A stretch of 54,684 bases of DNA from UBA7445 sp042096455 (GTDB lineage Bacteria > Verrucomicrobiota > Verrucomicrobiia > Opitutales > Coraliomargaritaceae): assembly GCA_042096455.1 (NCBI GenBank), contig JBELLU010000004.1, positions 1 to 54,684 on the forward strand, written 5' to 3'. The position numbers and the translations under genes are program-made. Of this stretch, positions 41,461 through 54,468 are shown in pieces (the first letter of the stretch is position 1; every line of letters starts with the position of its first letter). Below the pieces are notes generated by a model. It made no database searches. It was not told the origin of the DNA and was given only the letters and a program-made list of their open reading frames with translations.

Positions 41461-42810
41461 CTAGCCCAAGACCAGCACCGCAACACCGAAGTAGATAATC
41501 AGCCCCAACACATCCATCACCGAGGTGATCAAGGGCGTGCTCGCAGTCGCAGGATCCACCCGCAAGCGGCTCAGGATAAATGGCAACAAGGCCCCAAAGG
41601 TGTTCGCCGAGAACACGATCAACGTCATGCTCAGGCCAACCACCCATGCGATCCGGCTGTCGCCGCCGTAAACCTGACTCATCAAACCAGCAATAACCGC
41701 CATCGCAGCACCCAGCATCAGCCCAACAAATACCTCTTTTCCGGTAGCACTGAGCCAATCTTTCAGTTCAAGGTCCCCCGTCGCAATCGCGCGTACCATC
41801 AGGGTAGAAGACTGCGCTCCGCAATTACCACCACCCGCGATCACCAATGGCATAAACAGTGCCAGCGTTATGAACTCCATTACATACTCCTCGTAACTCG
41901 CGATGACCGCTGCCGAGATCAGGTTCACGAAAATCAAAACTAGGAGCCATACAATGCGCTTGCGAAACAAATGCAAGGGCGCCGCCATGCTGTATTTCGT
42001 CTCCAACGGTGCCATCGCCACACTCTTCTGAATGTCCTCCGTGGTTTCCTCCTCCGCCACGTCCATGATATCGTCCACCGTGACGATGCCCACAATCACG
42101 CCATCCGAGTCCACCACCGGCAAGGCACTCACGTCATAGCGCTGAATCATTTCAACCGCCACCTCACGATCCTCGAAAGCCGAGATGCTCACACAGTTGT
42201 AATTCAACATGTCACCAATCGCCCGTTCCAGCGGCGCCATGATCAAACGCCGCATACGAACAATATCGACCAACTTGCCGTTCCCGTCCGTAACATAAAG
42301 AATATTGAAAATCTCCGAATCGCGCCCGTATTTGCGGATGTGTTCCAAGGCGATGCCCACCGTCCATTCCGCCCGAATCCGGATGTAGTCGGGCGTCATC
42401 AAACGTCCCACGCTTTCTTCCGGATAACCCAGCAATTGACGCGATTCCGCCAAATCCTCCGGCCCCAACAATTGCATTAAACGCCGGGTCACCTGTGCCG
42501 GCAATTCCTGCAGCAAGGCGGTGCGGTCATCCGGACTCAAATTCGCCAGGAGGCTCCGGGTGTCCGCATCGGTCAAAGCCTTCAGGAAATCATCCTGTGC
42601 CTCCGGGTCGAGGTACGAAAATACATGCGCCGCCCGTTGCCTCGGTAGGGCGCGGTAGACAAGCATCTCCTGTCCCTTTTCCAGATTGATCAGCAGGTCT
42701 GCAATCTCGGGATCCGCCCAGCTCTCAAGCGCCGCGACAACCTCAGGATAGCGTTGCCCGGCAATCAATTGCCGGACCTCCGCTTCCGTGCTTTTAACTT
42801 CCTCGTTCAT
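41461..42810 (-). CDS. mgtE: magnesium transporter MgtE
   Basis: 449 residues from the ATG at 42810; another ATG lies four codons upstream at 42822. The order is that of MgtE: an N-terminal Mg-sensing superhelical domain (to about 130), two CBS domains (LMTPDYIRIRAEWTVGIALEHIRK and ISAFEDREVAVEMIQRYDVSALPVVD regions), a linker helix, and five membrane helices with PLVIAGGGNCGAQSSTLMVRAIA, the family's pore-helix signature. It lets Mg2+ in when the cell is low in it. It converges with the sugar-binding protein gene and diverges from the Nudix gene. No Mg-box riboswitch is recognised in 42811-42938. Confidence 0.95.
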   Translation of the reverse strand: MNEEVKSTEAEVRQLIAGQRYPEVVAALESWADPEIADLLINLEKGQEMLVYRALPRQRAAHVFSYLDPEAQDDFLKALTDADTRSLLANLSPDDRTALLQELPAQVTRRLMQLLGPEDLAESRQLLGYPEESVGRLMTPDYIRIRAEWTVGIALEHIRKYGRDSEIFNILYVTDGNGKLVDIVRMRRLIMAPLERAIGDMLNYNCVSISAFEDREVAVEMIQRYDVSALPVVDSDGVIVGIVTVDDIMDVAEEETTEDIQKSVAMAPLETKYSMAAPLHLFRKRIVWLLVLIFVNLISAAVIASYEEYVMEFITLALFMPLVIAGGGNCGAQSSTLMVRAIATGDLELKDWLSATGKEVFVGLMLGAAMAVIAGLMSQVYGGDSRIAWVVGLSMTLIVFSANTFGALLPFILSRLRVDPATASTPLITSVMDVLGLIIYFGVAVLVLG

Positions 42811-42938
42811 TGCGTTGTACAACTAAGCCTTTCAAGGCAACTAAGTAAAGACACGAAAATCCAAGATCCTTGTTTTTATCTTCCTATTTCAAAGGCTTGA
42901 GTCTTGTGCCTTTGCCCGTTTAATCCATTCCTTTACCC

Positions 42939-43400
42939 ATGACCCATATACGAACTGCCGCGCGTGCCCTCATCATCGAAGATGACAAACTCCTTGCCAT
43001 CAAAATGCGCGACTCCACCGGCATCTTCTATATCCTTCCCGGCGGCGGTCAGCAACACGGCGAAACCCTCCATCAAGCCCTTGCGCGAGAAGCACAGGAG
43101 GAAATCGGCGCCCCCATCAAAATCGGCGAATTCGCCTACATCCGTGAATATATCGGAAAAAACCACGCCTTTCGCGCCAGCCACGCAAATTTCCACCAAG
43201 TTGAATGCATCTTTCATTGCACCCTTAAGACCCATGAGGGCCTCGGCACCGGAACCGAGCACGACAAAAAACAAATCGGCCTCGAGTGGATTCCGCTCTC
43301 CCAAATCAAAGAACGTCGGCTGCTCCCCGAGGTAATAAAATCTTTTTTCACCCCCATTGGTTTTATCGCTGAAAAACCCTATCTCGGTGACATCAACTGA
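42939..43400 (+). CDS. Nudix hydrolase
   Basis: 153 residues. The Nudix box is complete: GGGQQHGETLHQALAREAQEEIG (about 36-58, GX5EX7REUXEEXG), with strand ILPGG before it. It hydrolyses a nucleoside diphosphate linked to another group; the substrate is unknown. There is no extra domain. rodA follows after 25 bases. The start is the ATG at 42939 (MTHIRTAARALIIEDDK). Confidence 0.92.
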   Translation: MTHIRTAARALIIEDDKLLAIKMRDSTGIFYILPGGGQQHGETLHQALAREAQEEIGAPIKIGEFAYIREYIGKNHAFRASHANFHQVECIFHCTLKTHEGLGTGTEHDKKQIGLEWIPLSQIKERRLLPEVIKSFFTPIGFIAEKPYLGDIN

Positions 43401-43425
43401 AGCTTGAAGCATTTGCCCCGAAACC

Positions 43426-44682
43426 ATGCGAGCCAGCAGCCAACGATTCAGCCAAGACCATCAAAACCTCGCAGGGGTGGGGCGGTTCTCCCGCATGGAC
43501 TGGGTTAACCCGCTGGCAATTGCCCTACTCTGCGCCACCGGCATACTCTTCATCTTCTCGGCGCAGGCATCCCACGCCGGCAATGATTGGCAGAAACAAA
43601 TCGTGTGGACCCTCCTCGGTTTTTGCACCTACGCCATCGTCGCAGTTGCAAATTACAAAATCTTCCTCTCCTACGCCCATATCCTCTATGCCCTCGGCAT
43701 CGCCGGCCTCCTGCTCGCCCGACCCGAAAGCCCATTCAGCGTCGAAATGATGGGAGCCCGGCGCTGGGTTGACCTCGGGATCACCACCGTGCAACCCACC
43801 GAGGCCGCGAAAATCGGCACCCTCATTATGGCATCCAGCATTCTGGCACGCTCCAAGGTCGGCTCCATCAGTGAATCGATCCTCGTTATTGCCAAAGTCG
43901 CCCTTATTTTTTTGTTACCTATGTGGTTGATTTTTATGCAGCCTGATCTAGGCTCATCGCTTGTTTTTCCACCTATGATTTTCGCACTTCTATATATTTC
44001 CCGCCTCTCCGGGAAATTCTTCCTCAGTGCATTTGCCATTTTTATGCTAGCTGTGTCAGTCGTCGGCATTGACATTTACGCCTACAGCCAGCACCTCGAA
44101 CGCGCACGCCTCATCAAACAAAGCGATTCTACCGCTGTTTCCGCCGAGGCCTATCGTTCAATCCTACCTATCCATAATTATCAACGTAACCGGATCCTGA
44201 CCTTTGTTGCACCAAAGGTCGTCGATCCAAATGGTACCGGCGCAAGCTGGAATGCCATGCAAGCAAAAATATCAGCCGCCACCGGCGGTGCCACCGGGAA
44301 AGGCCTTTTAGAAGGCACCCAGGCACAACTCGGTTATCTGCCAAAGGCGGTCGCACACAACGACTTCATTTTCTCCGTTATCGCGGAAGAAACTGGTTTT
44401 CTTGGAAGCGTCTTCATTGTAGGACTCTTTGCCATCCTTGTTACCAACGGCATCCGTATCGCCGGACTTGCCAAAGACAGATTTGGAATGCACCTCGCCT
44501 GCGGCGTCAGTGTCCTCTTCCTCATCCATTTCTTTATCAATATTGGTATGACAATTGGCATTACCCCTATCACCGGACTGCCGCTTCCCTTTTTAAGCTA
44601 CGGAGGTTCCTTCGTCTTGAGCTGTTTTTTCCTACAGGGTCTTATACAAAGCATTTACAGGCACCGCAAGGACTACACCTGA
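43426..44682 (+). CDS. rodA: RodA: SEDS peptidoglycan glycosyltransferase
   Basis: 418 residues, about ten membrane helices. RodA polymerises lipid II in the cell-elongation complex with PBP2. Family motifs are GARRWVDLGITTVQPTEAAKI in the loop after helix 3, LIFMQPDLGSSLVF, then the long extracellular loop with GTQAQLGYLPKAVAHNDFIFSVIAEETGFLG carrying the catalytic Asp, and TGLPLPFLSYGGSFVL at the end. The N-terminus has a 25-residue polar extension. It is followed by the RNase E/G gene after 82 bases, a pairing also seen in other bacteria near mre genes. Confidence 0.93.
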   Translation: MRASSQRFSQDHQNLAGVGRFSRMDWVNPLAIALLCATGILFIFSAQASHAGNDWQKQIVWTLLGFCTYAIVAVANYKIFLSYAHILYALGIAGLLLARPESPFSVEMMGARRWVDLGITTVQPTEAAKIGTLIMASSILARSKVGSISESILVIAKVALIFLLPMWLIFMQPDLGSSLVFPPMIFALLYISRLSGKFFLSAFAIFMLAVSVVGIDIYAYSQHLERARLIKQSDSTAVSAEAYRSILPIHNYQRNRILTFVAPKVVDPNGTGASWNAMQAKISAATGGATGKGLLEGTQAQLGYLPKAVAHNDFIFSVIAEETGFLGSVFIVGLFAILVTNGIRIAGLAKDRFGMHLACGVSVLFLIHFFINIGMTIGITPITGLPLPFLSYGGSFVLSCFFLQGLIQSIYRHRKDYT

Positions 44683-44764
44683 CCCCATGCCGGCACCCAA
44701 GACCTATGATTAAAAACTTCAAAGACGTGGCAGCCTCCCATTCAACCCGGGAAACTCCCAAGCC

Positions 44765-46528
44765 ATGCAAGAATCAAACACCATCCATTCAAACGACAAC
44801 AACAACGAACAGCCCAGCGGCGATAACTACGATCAAGACCTGACCACTCCGCCCGCGGAGGAAAAAGCAGAGCGAATCAACCCCAGGGAACTTCGCGACG
44901 CCGCTGCCGAACGCGCCAAGAAACAACCGCTTGTCAGCCGTATCATCAAGGCCATCAAAAAAGAAGATAAGGCCTACTCGGAACTCATCATCAACTCCGA
45001 GCCACTCGAAAAGCGCGTCGCCCAATTAAAGGACGGCGTCCTTGAGAAATTCGAGGTGGAGCGCGCCGGAGACGCACGCGAAGTCGGCGCCATCTTCAAG
45101 GGACGCATCCAAAATCTCGAACACGGCCTCAAAGCCGCCTTCGTTGATATCGGTCAGCCGAAAAACGCCTTCCTTCATTACTGGGATATCCTGCCCGCCG
45201 CCAACGACAGCACCATCGAAGTGGTGCGCGACAACAAATCCGACAAACAGCGCAAAAGAGAGCAGGAAAAAATCACCACCAAGGATATTCCCAAGCTCTA
45301 CCCCATCGGCAGCGAAATTGTCCTCCAAATCACCAAGGGACAAATCGGTACCAAAGGCCCGCGCACCACGACCAACATTGCACTGCCGGGGCGTTTCCTC
45401 GTCCTGATGCCCTACGCCGGTACAATGGGCATCTCCCGTAAAATCGAAGACAAAAAGGAACGTTCACGCCTGAAGGGTATTCTCCGCGAGCTCACCCTCC
45501 CCGAAGGGATGGGCGTTATTATTCGCACCGCCGGTGAAGGAAAAAAAGCCCGCTATTTTATTCGCGACATCCATATCCTCCTCAAACGCTGGGAAGGGAT
45601 CACCGAGCGAATGGACGCCGCCCGAAAACCCACCTGCCTCTACGTTGAGCCCGATCTCGTCGGACGGACCGTGCGCGATTTCCTCACCGAGGAAGTGGAT
45701 CGCGTCCTGGTTGACAAAAAAGAGGACTACGATCGCGTCATGGAGGAGGTGATGAAAATCTCACCCCGCTCGAAATCAAAAATCCAACTCTTCAACGAAG
45801 ATATTCCGGTCTTTGAGCGGTTCAATATCGAACGCCAGATTCAGCAAACGTATATGCGTTGCGTTCCCCTTCCCTCCGGTGGGGAAATTGTCATCGAAGA
45901 AACCGAGGCCCTCATCTCGATCGACGTCAATACCGGTGCCCATAAAAACAAGAACAAAGACGGCAAAAACTTCATCCTCCAGGTCAATCTGGAAGCCGCC
46001 ACTGAAATCGCCCGCCAAATCCGTCTGCGCAACATCGGCGGACTCGTCATTATGGATTTCATCGACATGAAATCCAAAAAAGACCGCAACTCCGTCCTAC
46101 AGCGCATGCGCCGCGAAATGACCGGCGATAAAGCCAAGAGTCAAATCCTGCCCATCTCAACCCTTGGGATCATGCAGATGACCCGCCAACGGCACAGCGA
46201 GAGCCATTCCAGTGGCACCAACGTCGATTGCCCCTATTGCAACGGCCGCGGCTCCGTCAAATCCTCCCGCACCATGAGCGTCGAAATCCAGCGCCGTCTC
46301 ATCAGCGTCATTCGCCACCTGCGGGCACGCGATGGAGTCGACGAGGAAATCAGCCTTCGCATCCTCCTGCATCCCTCCAACCTCGAGCGCCTGCGCCATG
46401 AGGACGAGCACCTGCTTCTGGAGATTGAGCAATCCTACGGCGTAAAACTCGCCTTCCGTGCCGACCCGGTCTACCACGTCGAAAACTTCAAGATCATCGA
46501 CGTAAAAACCGGACAGGAGCAACGCTAG
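44765..46528 (+). CDS. rng: ribonuclease E/G
   Basis: 587 residues, RNase G-like in having no long C-terminal scaffold, but with a 70-residue acidic and polar N-terminal extension. The catalytic part holds an S1 RNA-binding domain (about 85-150; IFKGRIQNLEHGLKAAFVDIG), the DNase-I-like site with ISIDVNTGAHK and VIMDFIDM, whose Asp residues bind Mg, and the zinc-link CPYCNGRG. It cuts single-stranded AU-rich RNA in rRNA and mRNA maturation. It sits between rodA and the DUF2062 gene. Confidence 0.93.
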   Translation: MQESNTIHSNDNNNEQPSGDNYDQDLTTPPAEEKAERINPRELRDAAAERAKKQPLVSRIIKAIKKEDKAYSELIINSEPLEKRVAQLKDGVLEKFEVERAGDAREVGAIFKGRIQNLEHGLKAAFVDIGQPKNAFLHYWDILPAANDSTIEVVRDNKSDKQRKREQEKITTKDIPKLYPIGSEIVLQITKGQIGTKGPRTTTNIALPGRFLVLMPYAGTMGISRKIEDKKERSRLKGILRELTLPEGMGVIIRTAGEGKKARYFIRDIHILLKRWEGITERMDAARKPTCLYVEPDLVGRTVRDFLTEEVDRVLVDKKEDYDRVMEEVMKISPRSKSKIQLFNEDIPVFERFNIERQIQQTYMRCVPLPSGGEIVIEETEALISIDVNTGAHKNKNKDGKNFILQVNLEAATEIARQIRLRNIGGLVIMDFIDMKSKKDRNSVLQRMRREMTGDKAKSQILPISTLGIMQMTRQRHSESHSSGTNVDCPYCNGRGSVKSSRTMSVEIQRRLISVIRHLRARDGVDEEISLRILLHPSNLERLRHEDEHLLLEIEQSYGVKLAFRADPVYHVENFKIIDVKTGQEQR

Positions 46529-46569
46529 CATCCACCCCTGTCACCGCGCAGCATCGTGACCGCTTCTCC

Positions 46570-47226
46570 ATGACAAACGAATCCCATCGCTTGTTTGAAG
46601 AGAAGCGGCGCCGGATCCGTCGCCTCAAGCGTTGGCTGCGCCCCCTACCGAGGCGCGCCACCGTCCACCGGTACCCCGTGCTCAATTGGTTCGCGAAGGC
46701 GGCGCGCAAACGCATCTACCTGTGGAGCTTTCGTCCGGAGCAGGCGGTCCCGGCACTGCGCGTGGGATGTATTCTCACCCTCTTGCCCATCTACGGTCTC
46801 CAAATACCACTGGCACTCTTGCTCGCATTTTTAATGCGGGCAAACCTCCCCATCCTCGCCGGACTTCAACTTATCACCAACCCCTTCACCGTCCTACCCA
46901 TTTGGTTCGCCCTCTATCAAATCGGACGCATGGCGCTCGGCTTGCTCGCCATTGAGACCAGTCCCTTTGGTAAAAATGAAATCGATGCGCTCATACACAA
47001 CTTCTTTACCGGCAACTGGGGCAACAATCTCGACACCCTCCTTTCCGTCTTTTCAGTCACAACCCTGGGCGGTGTGATTATCGGAACTTTTCTTGGCGCC
47101 GTCGCAGGGAGCCTTTACGGTTTCATTGCCAATCGCACCACCGCCAGCTATCAACGTCTCCATCATAAGATCGAACAACTCCGTAATTCCAAACCCTCAC
47201 CTACTACGCCTAAAGACGATGCTTAA
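46570..47226 (+). CDS. DUF2062 membrane protein
   Basis: 218 residues. The N-terminus is very basic (KRRRIRRLKRWLRPLPRRAT). It then has three or four membrane segments with the DUF2062 features: RPEQAVPALRVGCILTLLPIYGLQIPLALLLAF, split by LMRANLPILAGLQLITNPFTVLPIW, and a glycine-rich final helix. The function of DUF2062 is unknown; it is often next to envelope genes. Its end overlaps the NamZ-like gene by 8 bases (47219-47226). Confidence 0.85.
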   Translation: MTNESHRLFEEKRRRIRRLKRWLRPLPRRATVHRYPVLNWFAKAARKRIYLWSFRPEQAVPALRVGCILTLLPIYGLQIPLALLLAFLMRANLPILAGLQLITNPFTVLPIWFALYQIGRMALGLLAIETSPFGKNEIDALIHNFFTGNWGNNLDTLLSVFSVTTLGGVIIGTFLGAVAGSLYGFIANRTTASYQRLHHKIEQLRNSKPSPTTPKDDA

Positions 47227-48469
47227 ATTACCCGCCCTGGCACTCCCCATCCTTGGCCTCCTCCTCTCCGGCTTCCTTCAAGCCCAATCCATTCATCTCG
47301 GTATCGACGTCCTTCAGGACAACGGATTTCGACAGGTCGCCGGGAAGCGCATCGGACTCCTAACCCACCCCGCCGGAGTCAACCGCCACGGACAAAGCAC
47401 CATCGATGTCCTGCGCCGCGCCAACAATACCCGCCTCCTTGCCCTCTTTGGCCCTGAACACGGCATCTACGGCGACGAAAAAGCCAATAAACCGATTGCC
47501 GACCGAATCGATCCCCGCACCGGCCTTCCGGTCTACTCCCTCTACGGAGAATACCGACGCCCTGCGCAATTCATGCTCAAGGGTCTCGATGCCATTGTCA
47601 TCGACCTGCAGGACATCGGCGTCCGCTCCTACACCTACGTCAGTTGCATGATTCGGACCATGGAGGCCTGCTTCGCCAATGGGGTTGAAGTCATCGTCCT
47701 CGACCGACCCAACCCCCTCGGCGGACTGAAGGCAGATGGTCCGCCGCTGGATCCCGAATGGCGCTCCTACGTCGGCGATATTTTCACCCCCTACGTGCAC
47801 GGACTCACCATCGGAGAAATTGCCTACATTGCACGCAATACCCCCGGCTGGCTTCGCCCGGACCAGGTCAATCCCGAGCAGCTGCGCCGCGCCAAGCTGA
47901 CGATCGTTCCGATGCGCGGCTGGAAACGCGACATGCTCTGGCCCGACACCGGACTTCGCTGGATTCCCACCTCCCCCTATATCCCGAACCTCGCGGCGGT
48001 TCTCGGTTATGCCATGCTTGGGCTTGGGGCACAAGAAGGCGGCTTCAGTCACGGCATCGGCACCCCTTACCCCTTCCGTTACCTTCGCTATAAAGGGAAA
48101 TCCGCCGCCGAAGTGCGCGATGCCCTCGCCCGCCTCCGCATTCCCGGCCTCCAATTCCAAATCAAGCGCACCCAAACAAAATCCGGTACCGAAATTGAAG
48201 GCGTCTACGTTCACGTTACCGACTGGAACCGCCTGCGCCCGACCGAAGTCAGTTTTCACATGATGCAACTCACCGCAGCATGGGAACCCGGCAACAACTT
48301 CGCCGTCATCAAGCGCGTCGAGCTCTTCAATAAACACGTTGGCAGTTCCGCCTGGTGGAACGAAATCAGCACACGTGACCACCGCGCGCGCGTGACCCCC
48401 TTCCTGAATCAATGGTCCCGCCAGGCGCAGGATTTCCAGCAAAAATTTCGCCGTTACTGGCTTTACTGA
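47219..48469 (+). CDS. exo-beta-N-acetylmuramidase NamZ family (DUF1343), exported
   Basis: 416 residues from the ATG at 47219. A signal peptide ends at LQAQS. The mature part is the DUF1343/NamZ family: LGIDVLQDN, KRIGLLTHPAGVNRHGQSTIDVL, LFGPEHGIYGDEKANKPI, PVYSLYGEYRRPAQFML, VIDLQDIGVRSYTYVSCM, LDRPNPLGG, and the C-terminal part with EGGFSHGIGTPYPFRY. Known: NamZ removes terminal N-acetylmuramic acid from peptidoglycan fragments, so it belongs to wall recycling. It follows DUF2062 with overlap and lies in a wall-related group with rodA. The end overlaps menE's by 7 bases, convergent. Confidence 0.9.
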   Translation: MLKLPALALPILGLLLSGFLQAQSIHLGIDVLQDNGFRQVAGKRIGLLTHPAGVNRHGQSTIDVLRRANNTRLLALFGPEHGIYGDEKANKPIADRIDPRTGLPVYSLYGEYRRPAQFMLKGLDAIVIDLQDIGVRSYTYVSCMIRTMEACFANGVEVIVLDRPNPLGGLKADGPPLDPEWRSYVGDIFTPYVHGLTIGEIAYIARNTPGWLRPDQVNPEQLRRAKLTIVPMRGWKRDMLWPDTGLRWIPTSPYIPNLAAVLGYAMLGLGAQEGGFSHGIGTPYPFRYLRYKGKSAAEVRDALARLRIPGLQFQIKRTQTKSGTEIEGVYVHVTDWNRLRPTEVSFHMMQLTAAWEPGNNFAVIKRVELFNKHVGSSAWWNEISTRDHRARVTPFLNQWSRQAQDFQQKFRRYWLY

Positions 48470-49794
48470 ACCGCCGCCAACAGCGCCGCCACCTTTACGC
48501 TGTCCACTTTCCCGGATGCATTCAGCGGTAACGCCGCCACCCGCAGGCACAACTTGGGACGCTTGTGCGGAGCCAACAAGCCCGCAAGCGGCGCGGTGAG
48601 ATCCAAATCCGACTCTGCCATATAAAACGCCACCACCCGTTCAACCCATTCCGCATCCGCTTGCCCAAGAACGAGCGCCGCCTCGACCCCCTCCACCTGC
48701 AGCATCGCGGCCTCGACTTCCAGCGGATCGACCTTTTCACCCCCGCTTTGAATCAGACGATCGATTCGACCCACCACGTGCAACTGCCCGTCTTCATCTA
48801 AAAAACCGGCATCGTCCGTCAAAAATTTCCCATCCCGCAGACCCTCGGCCCGCACCGCATGATAACCATGAAACAACGCCTTTGACGCCACCCGGATGCG
48901 CCCCACTTCCCCCGGCGCGCAGATTTCACCCGCCTCATCAATAATACTGAGGCTCGCATGACACAGCGCCCGACCCGCATGAAAGGCACCTGACATAAAT
49001 GCCTCCACGCTCAAAGCGGCGACCATCGCCCCCGTCTCCGTCATGCCATAACTTAAAACCAGCGGCAACTTCTCGGCGCGCGCCCGTTCCGCCGTCTCCA
49101 CCCGCATCGGGCCACCACCCATATAAATCGCCTCCATCCCACGCAAGGCGTCCACCGCAGCCTCATCCTCCAGCAAACGCTCCAGTTGCGTTGCCACCAG
49201 CGAAACCACCACCCCTTGATTCACACGCCCCGCACAACGCGGGATGTCCGCCCAAGTCCCCATCGCGAACTGCATCATCCCAATAAAACTGCGCACCAAT
49301 TGCATCAGTCCACTCACATGGTAGAGCGGCAGTACACACAAAACGCGCTTCACCCCCGCACCCGCAAAAGTCAACCAACCCTCCGCCGCTACACGGAGCG
49401 TTCCCCAATCGTGATGCGCAAAACGGACCCCACCACTCGTCCCGCCGGTTGGAATCAAAATCGCCCCCGCCGATAAATCACTCACCGCCTCCACAAGCTC
49501 CAGCGGTGCATCACCAACCACCCGCGCCGGCTTCAACTGCGCAGCGACCGCCCCCCATTCAACCGACCCCCACGCCGGATTCCCCAAGACCACCGGACGC
49601 CGGAGATAGACCGCTGCCATAAAAACCGCCGCAAATTCAAGCCCGTCCTCTACCGCCAACAAAACCGGCCCCGCGCGCGTCGCCTCCAAATCTTCCAGCC
49701 ATGCCGCCACCCGCTCCGAGAACAGCCCACTCGGAACCCCCTCGATCCAATCCCGCTTCAGGGATGCTAAATCAAATAGCGGTTCGCGTTCCAT
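48463..49794 (-). CDS. menE: o-succinylbenzoate-CoA ligase
   Basis: 443 residues, near the size of MenE. It activates o-succinylbenzoate with ATP and joins it to CoA in menaquinone synthesis. It is an AMP-forming ligase: the P-loop is LIPTGGTSGGVRFAHHDWGTL, then VLPLYHVSGLMQLVRSF, VLSYGMTETGAMVA, and the C-terminal domain with GRIDRLIQSGGEKVDPLEVE and the catalytic-type Lys near the end in ASGKVDS. Its start overlaps the end of menC by 28 bases, so the pair is coupled. No other men genes are in the window. Confidence 0.88.
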   Translation of the reverse strand: MEREPLFDLASLKRDWIEGVPSGLFSERVAAWLEDLEATRAGPVLLAVEDGLEFAAVFMAAVYLRRPVVLGNPAWGSVEWGAVAAQLKPARVVGDAPLELVEAVSDLSAGAILIPTGGTSGGVRFAHHDWGTLRVAAEGWLTFAGAGVKRVLCVLPLYHVSGLMQLVRSFIGMMQFAMGTWADIPRCAGRVNQGVVVSLVATQLERLLEDEAAVDALRGMEAIYMGGGPMRVETAERARAEKLPLVLSYGMTETGAMVAALSVEAFMSGAFHAGRALCHASLSIIDEAGEICAPGEVGRIRVASKALFHGYHAVRAEGLRDGKFLTDDAGFLDEDGQLHVVGRIDRLIQSGGEKVDPLEVEAAMLQVEGVEAALVLGQADAEWVERVVAFYMAESDLDLTAPLAGLLAPHKRPKLCLRVAALPLNASGKVDSVKVAALLAAVQ

Positions 49795-50753
49795 ATTTCT
49801 TCTGGATTCAATGCTACCAAATCCGATGCCGCAATCACGACACCTTCCTTGCGACCTCCTAATGCATCCGAAAACTGCAAAGTATCAAATCCCAAAGCAA
49901 GGTTGAGCTTCGGCAAGGCCCCCGCCAAAACCATCGTATTCAAAAACCCGATACCCGTTTCAAAAACCGAGGACAGCACCACCCGTTCCGCCAGCGGTTC
50001 GAGTTGCGTCTGCAATCGCGCGAAGTCCCCCATCAAGGGCGCTTTGACCACCAGCACTCCCGGCCATTCACCCAGCCAGCGCGCCGCCCCCGCTCCGTTC
50101 AAACTTTCATCCAGCGCAATCTCGATTCCCGATTCCGCCCGCGCCGCCAACATCGCCGCCTCCAATCCCACAGCGAGCGGCTGCTCCACAAATTCCACCA
50201 CATCCACCCAGCCCTTCAAAAATTCCAGCCATTCACCCAACAGTTCAACCGACCACGCCCCGTTCGCATCCAAACGCAAACGACCCCCCTCCGGCAATTG
50301 ATTCGCCAGTCGTTCAAAAACCGCCATTTCCCTCGCAGCCGCCTCAACCCCCACCTTCCATTTAAAAACACCATAACCACCACTCCGTTTTTCAAGCAAG
50401 ACCGGCTCCGCTCCCTCACCCGCCGGCAAGAGCCCCGCCACTTCGAAATCGCGATCCGGCAATGCCATCGCCCCCTCCAGCCCAGCCAAGGCGGCACTTA
50501 CCCCAAAAGCACAACACCGCAAGTGCTCCGGCAGCTCCAGTTCCCCGCCCGCCGGTAAAGCCGCCAGGTAGGCCTCCGCTTCCGCCAGCGTTTCCGTCCC
50601 GAATTCCGGCAGCGGCGCAACTTCACCATAACCAACCCGATCCCCTTCCCGAATCCGCAACAAATACCCCTCGCGAACCGCCCATTCACCCCGTGCCGTG
50701 CGCAAAGGACGATCGAATCGACGCGAATAGCTCACATATCTGAATTCTCTCAT
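49767..50753 (-). CDS. menC: o-succinylbenzoate synthase
   Basis: 328 residues from the ATG at 50753; an ATG at 50789 would add 12. It is an enolase-superfamily enzyme that removes water from SHCHC to give o-succinylbenzoate. The Mg and catalytic residues are in order: KWK (the KxK acid/base), Asp in LRLDANGAW, Glu in FVEQPL, Asp in IALDESL, and Lys in VVKAPLMG. The N-terminal capping domain begins FDRPLRTARGEW. menE follows with a 28-base overlap. It diverges from guaB at short distance (about 56 bases). Confidence 0.92.
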   Translation of the reverse strand: MREFRYVSYSRRFDRPLRTARGEWAVREGYLLRIREGDRVGYGEVAPLPEFGTETLAEAEAYLAALPAGGELELPEHLRCCAFGVSAALAGLEGAMALPDRDFEVAGLLPAGEGAEPVLLEKRSGGYGVFKWKVGVEAAAREMAVFERLANQLPEGGRLRLDANGAWSVELLGEWLEFLKGWVDVVEFVEQPLAVGLEAAMLAARAESGIEIALDESLNGAGAARWLGEWPGVLVVKAPLMGDFARLQTQLEPLAERVVLSSVFETGIGFLNTMVLAGALPKLNLALGFDTLQFSDALGGRKEGVVIAASDLVALNPEEIWNANRYLI

Positions 50754-50809
50754 TTCATTCCAATGTGTTTTCGGCTTGAGAAAAGACAACTATTTGATGC
50801 ACTCAGCGC

Positions 50810-52387
<1,578 letters not shown>

Positions 52388-52398
52388 AACGCACCCGC

Positions 52399-53946
<1,548 letters not shown>

Positions 53947-53952
53947 ACTGCC

Positions 53953-54372
53953 CTAGTTCCCCTGATAGCTTAGAACAATGCGGCGTTTTTGGCTTTTCGT
54001 GCGGTGTTCCCAAAGGAAAACGCCCTGCCAGGTTCCGAGGCAGAGCTGTCCGTCCACAAACGGAATGACCTCGGCGGTTCGCGTGAGCGCCATCTTGATA
54101 TGACTGGGCATATCGTCGGGTCCTTCCAGGGTGTGCGTAAAATCGGGATCGTGTTCCGGAACGAGGCGCTCGATAAAGCGTTCAAGGTCGCGCCGCGCCG
54201 AGGGGTCGGCGTTTTCCATAATAACGAGACTGCAACTGGTGTGGCAGCAGAAGACCGTGACGCTCCCGTTTCGCAGGCCACTCTTGCGCAAACCCGATGC
54301 CACCGCATCCGTAATTTCCACCGTTGATTTGCCTGACGCCTGCGCCTCGATTTGTTCGGTATAGATTCCCAT
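53953..54372 (-). CDS. YjbQ family (secondary thiamine-phosphate synthase enzyme, UPF0047)
   Basis: 139 residues from the ATG at 54372; the open frame upstream gives an unlikely leader overlapping the next gene. The UPF0047/YjbQ features are VFCCHTSCSLVIMENADPS, DLERFIERLVP, HTLEGPDDMPSHIKMAL, and LGTWQGVFLWEHR. The conserved His and Glu residues probably bind zinc. Known: some members have weak thiamine-phosphate synthase activity; the true role is not clear. It converges with purA, 6 bases apart. Confidence 0.92.
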   Translation of the reverse strand: MGIYTEQIEAQASGKSTVEITDAVASGLRKSGLRNGSVTVFCCHTSCSLVIMENADPSARRDLERFIERLVPEHDPDFTHTLEGPDDMPSHIKMALTRTAEVIPFVDGQLCLGTWQGVFLWEHRTKSQKRRIVLSYQGN

Positions 54373-54468
54373 TAACAAAATCCTGATAAGGAATAATACC
54401 AAGGTGAAGCAATAAAACCCTGCCGCTTCAAACTTGCCAGCCCTGCTCCACTTTATAACGATAACAAA

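Noticed and set aside
47360..48550. Minus-strand frame of 396 codons opposite the NamZ gene
   Set aside because: Gly/Val/Asp-rich mirror of a conserved enzyme on the other strand; no motif, no leader.
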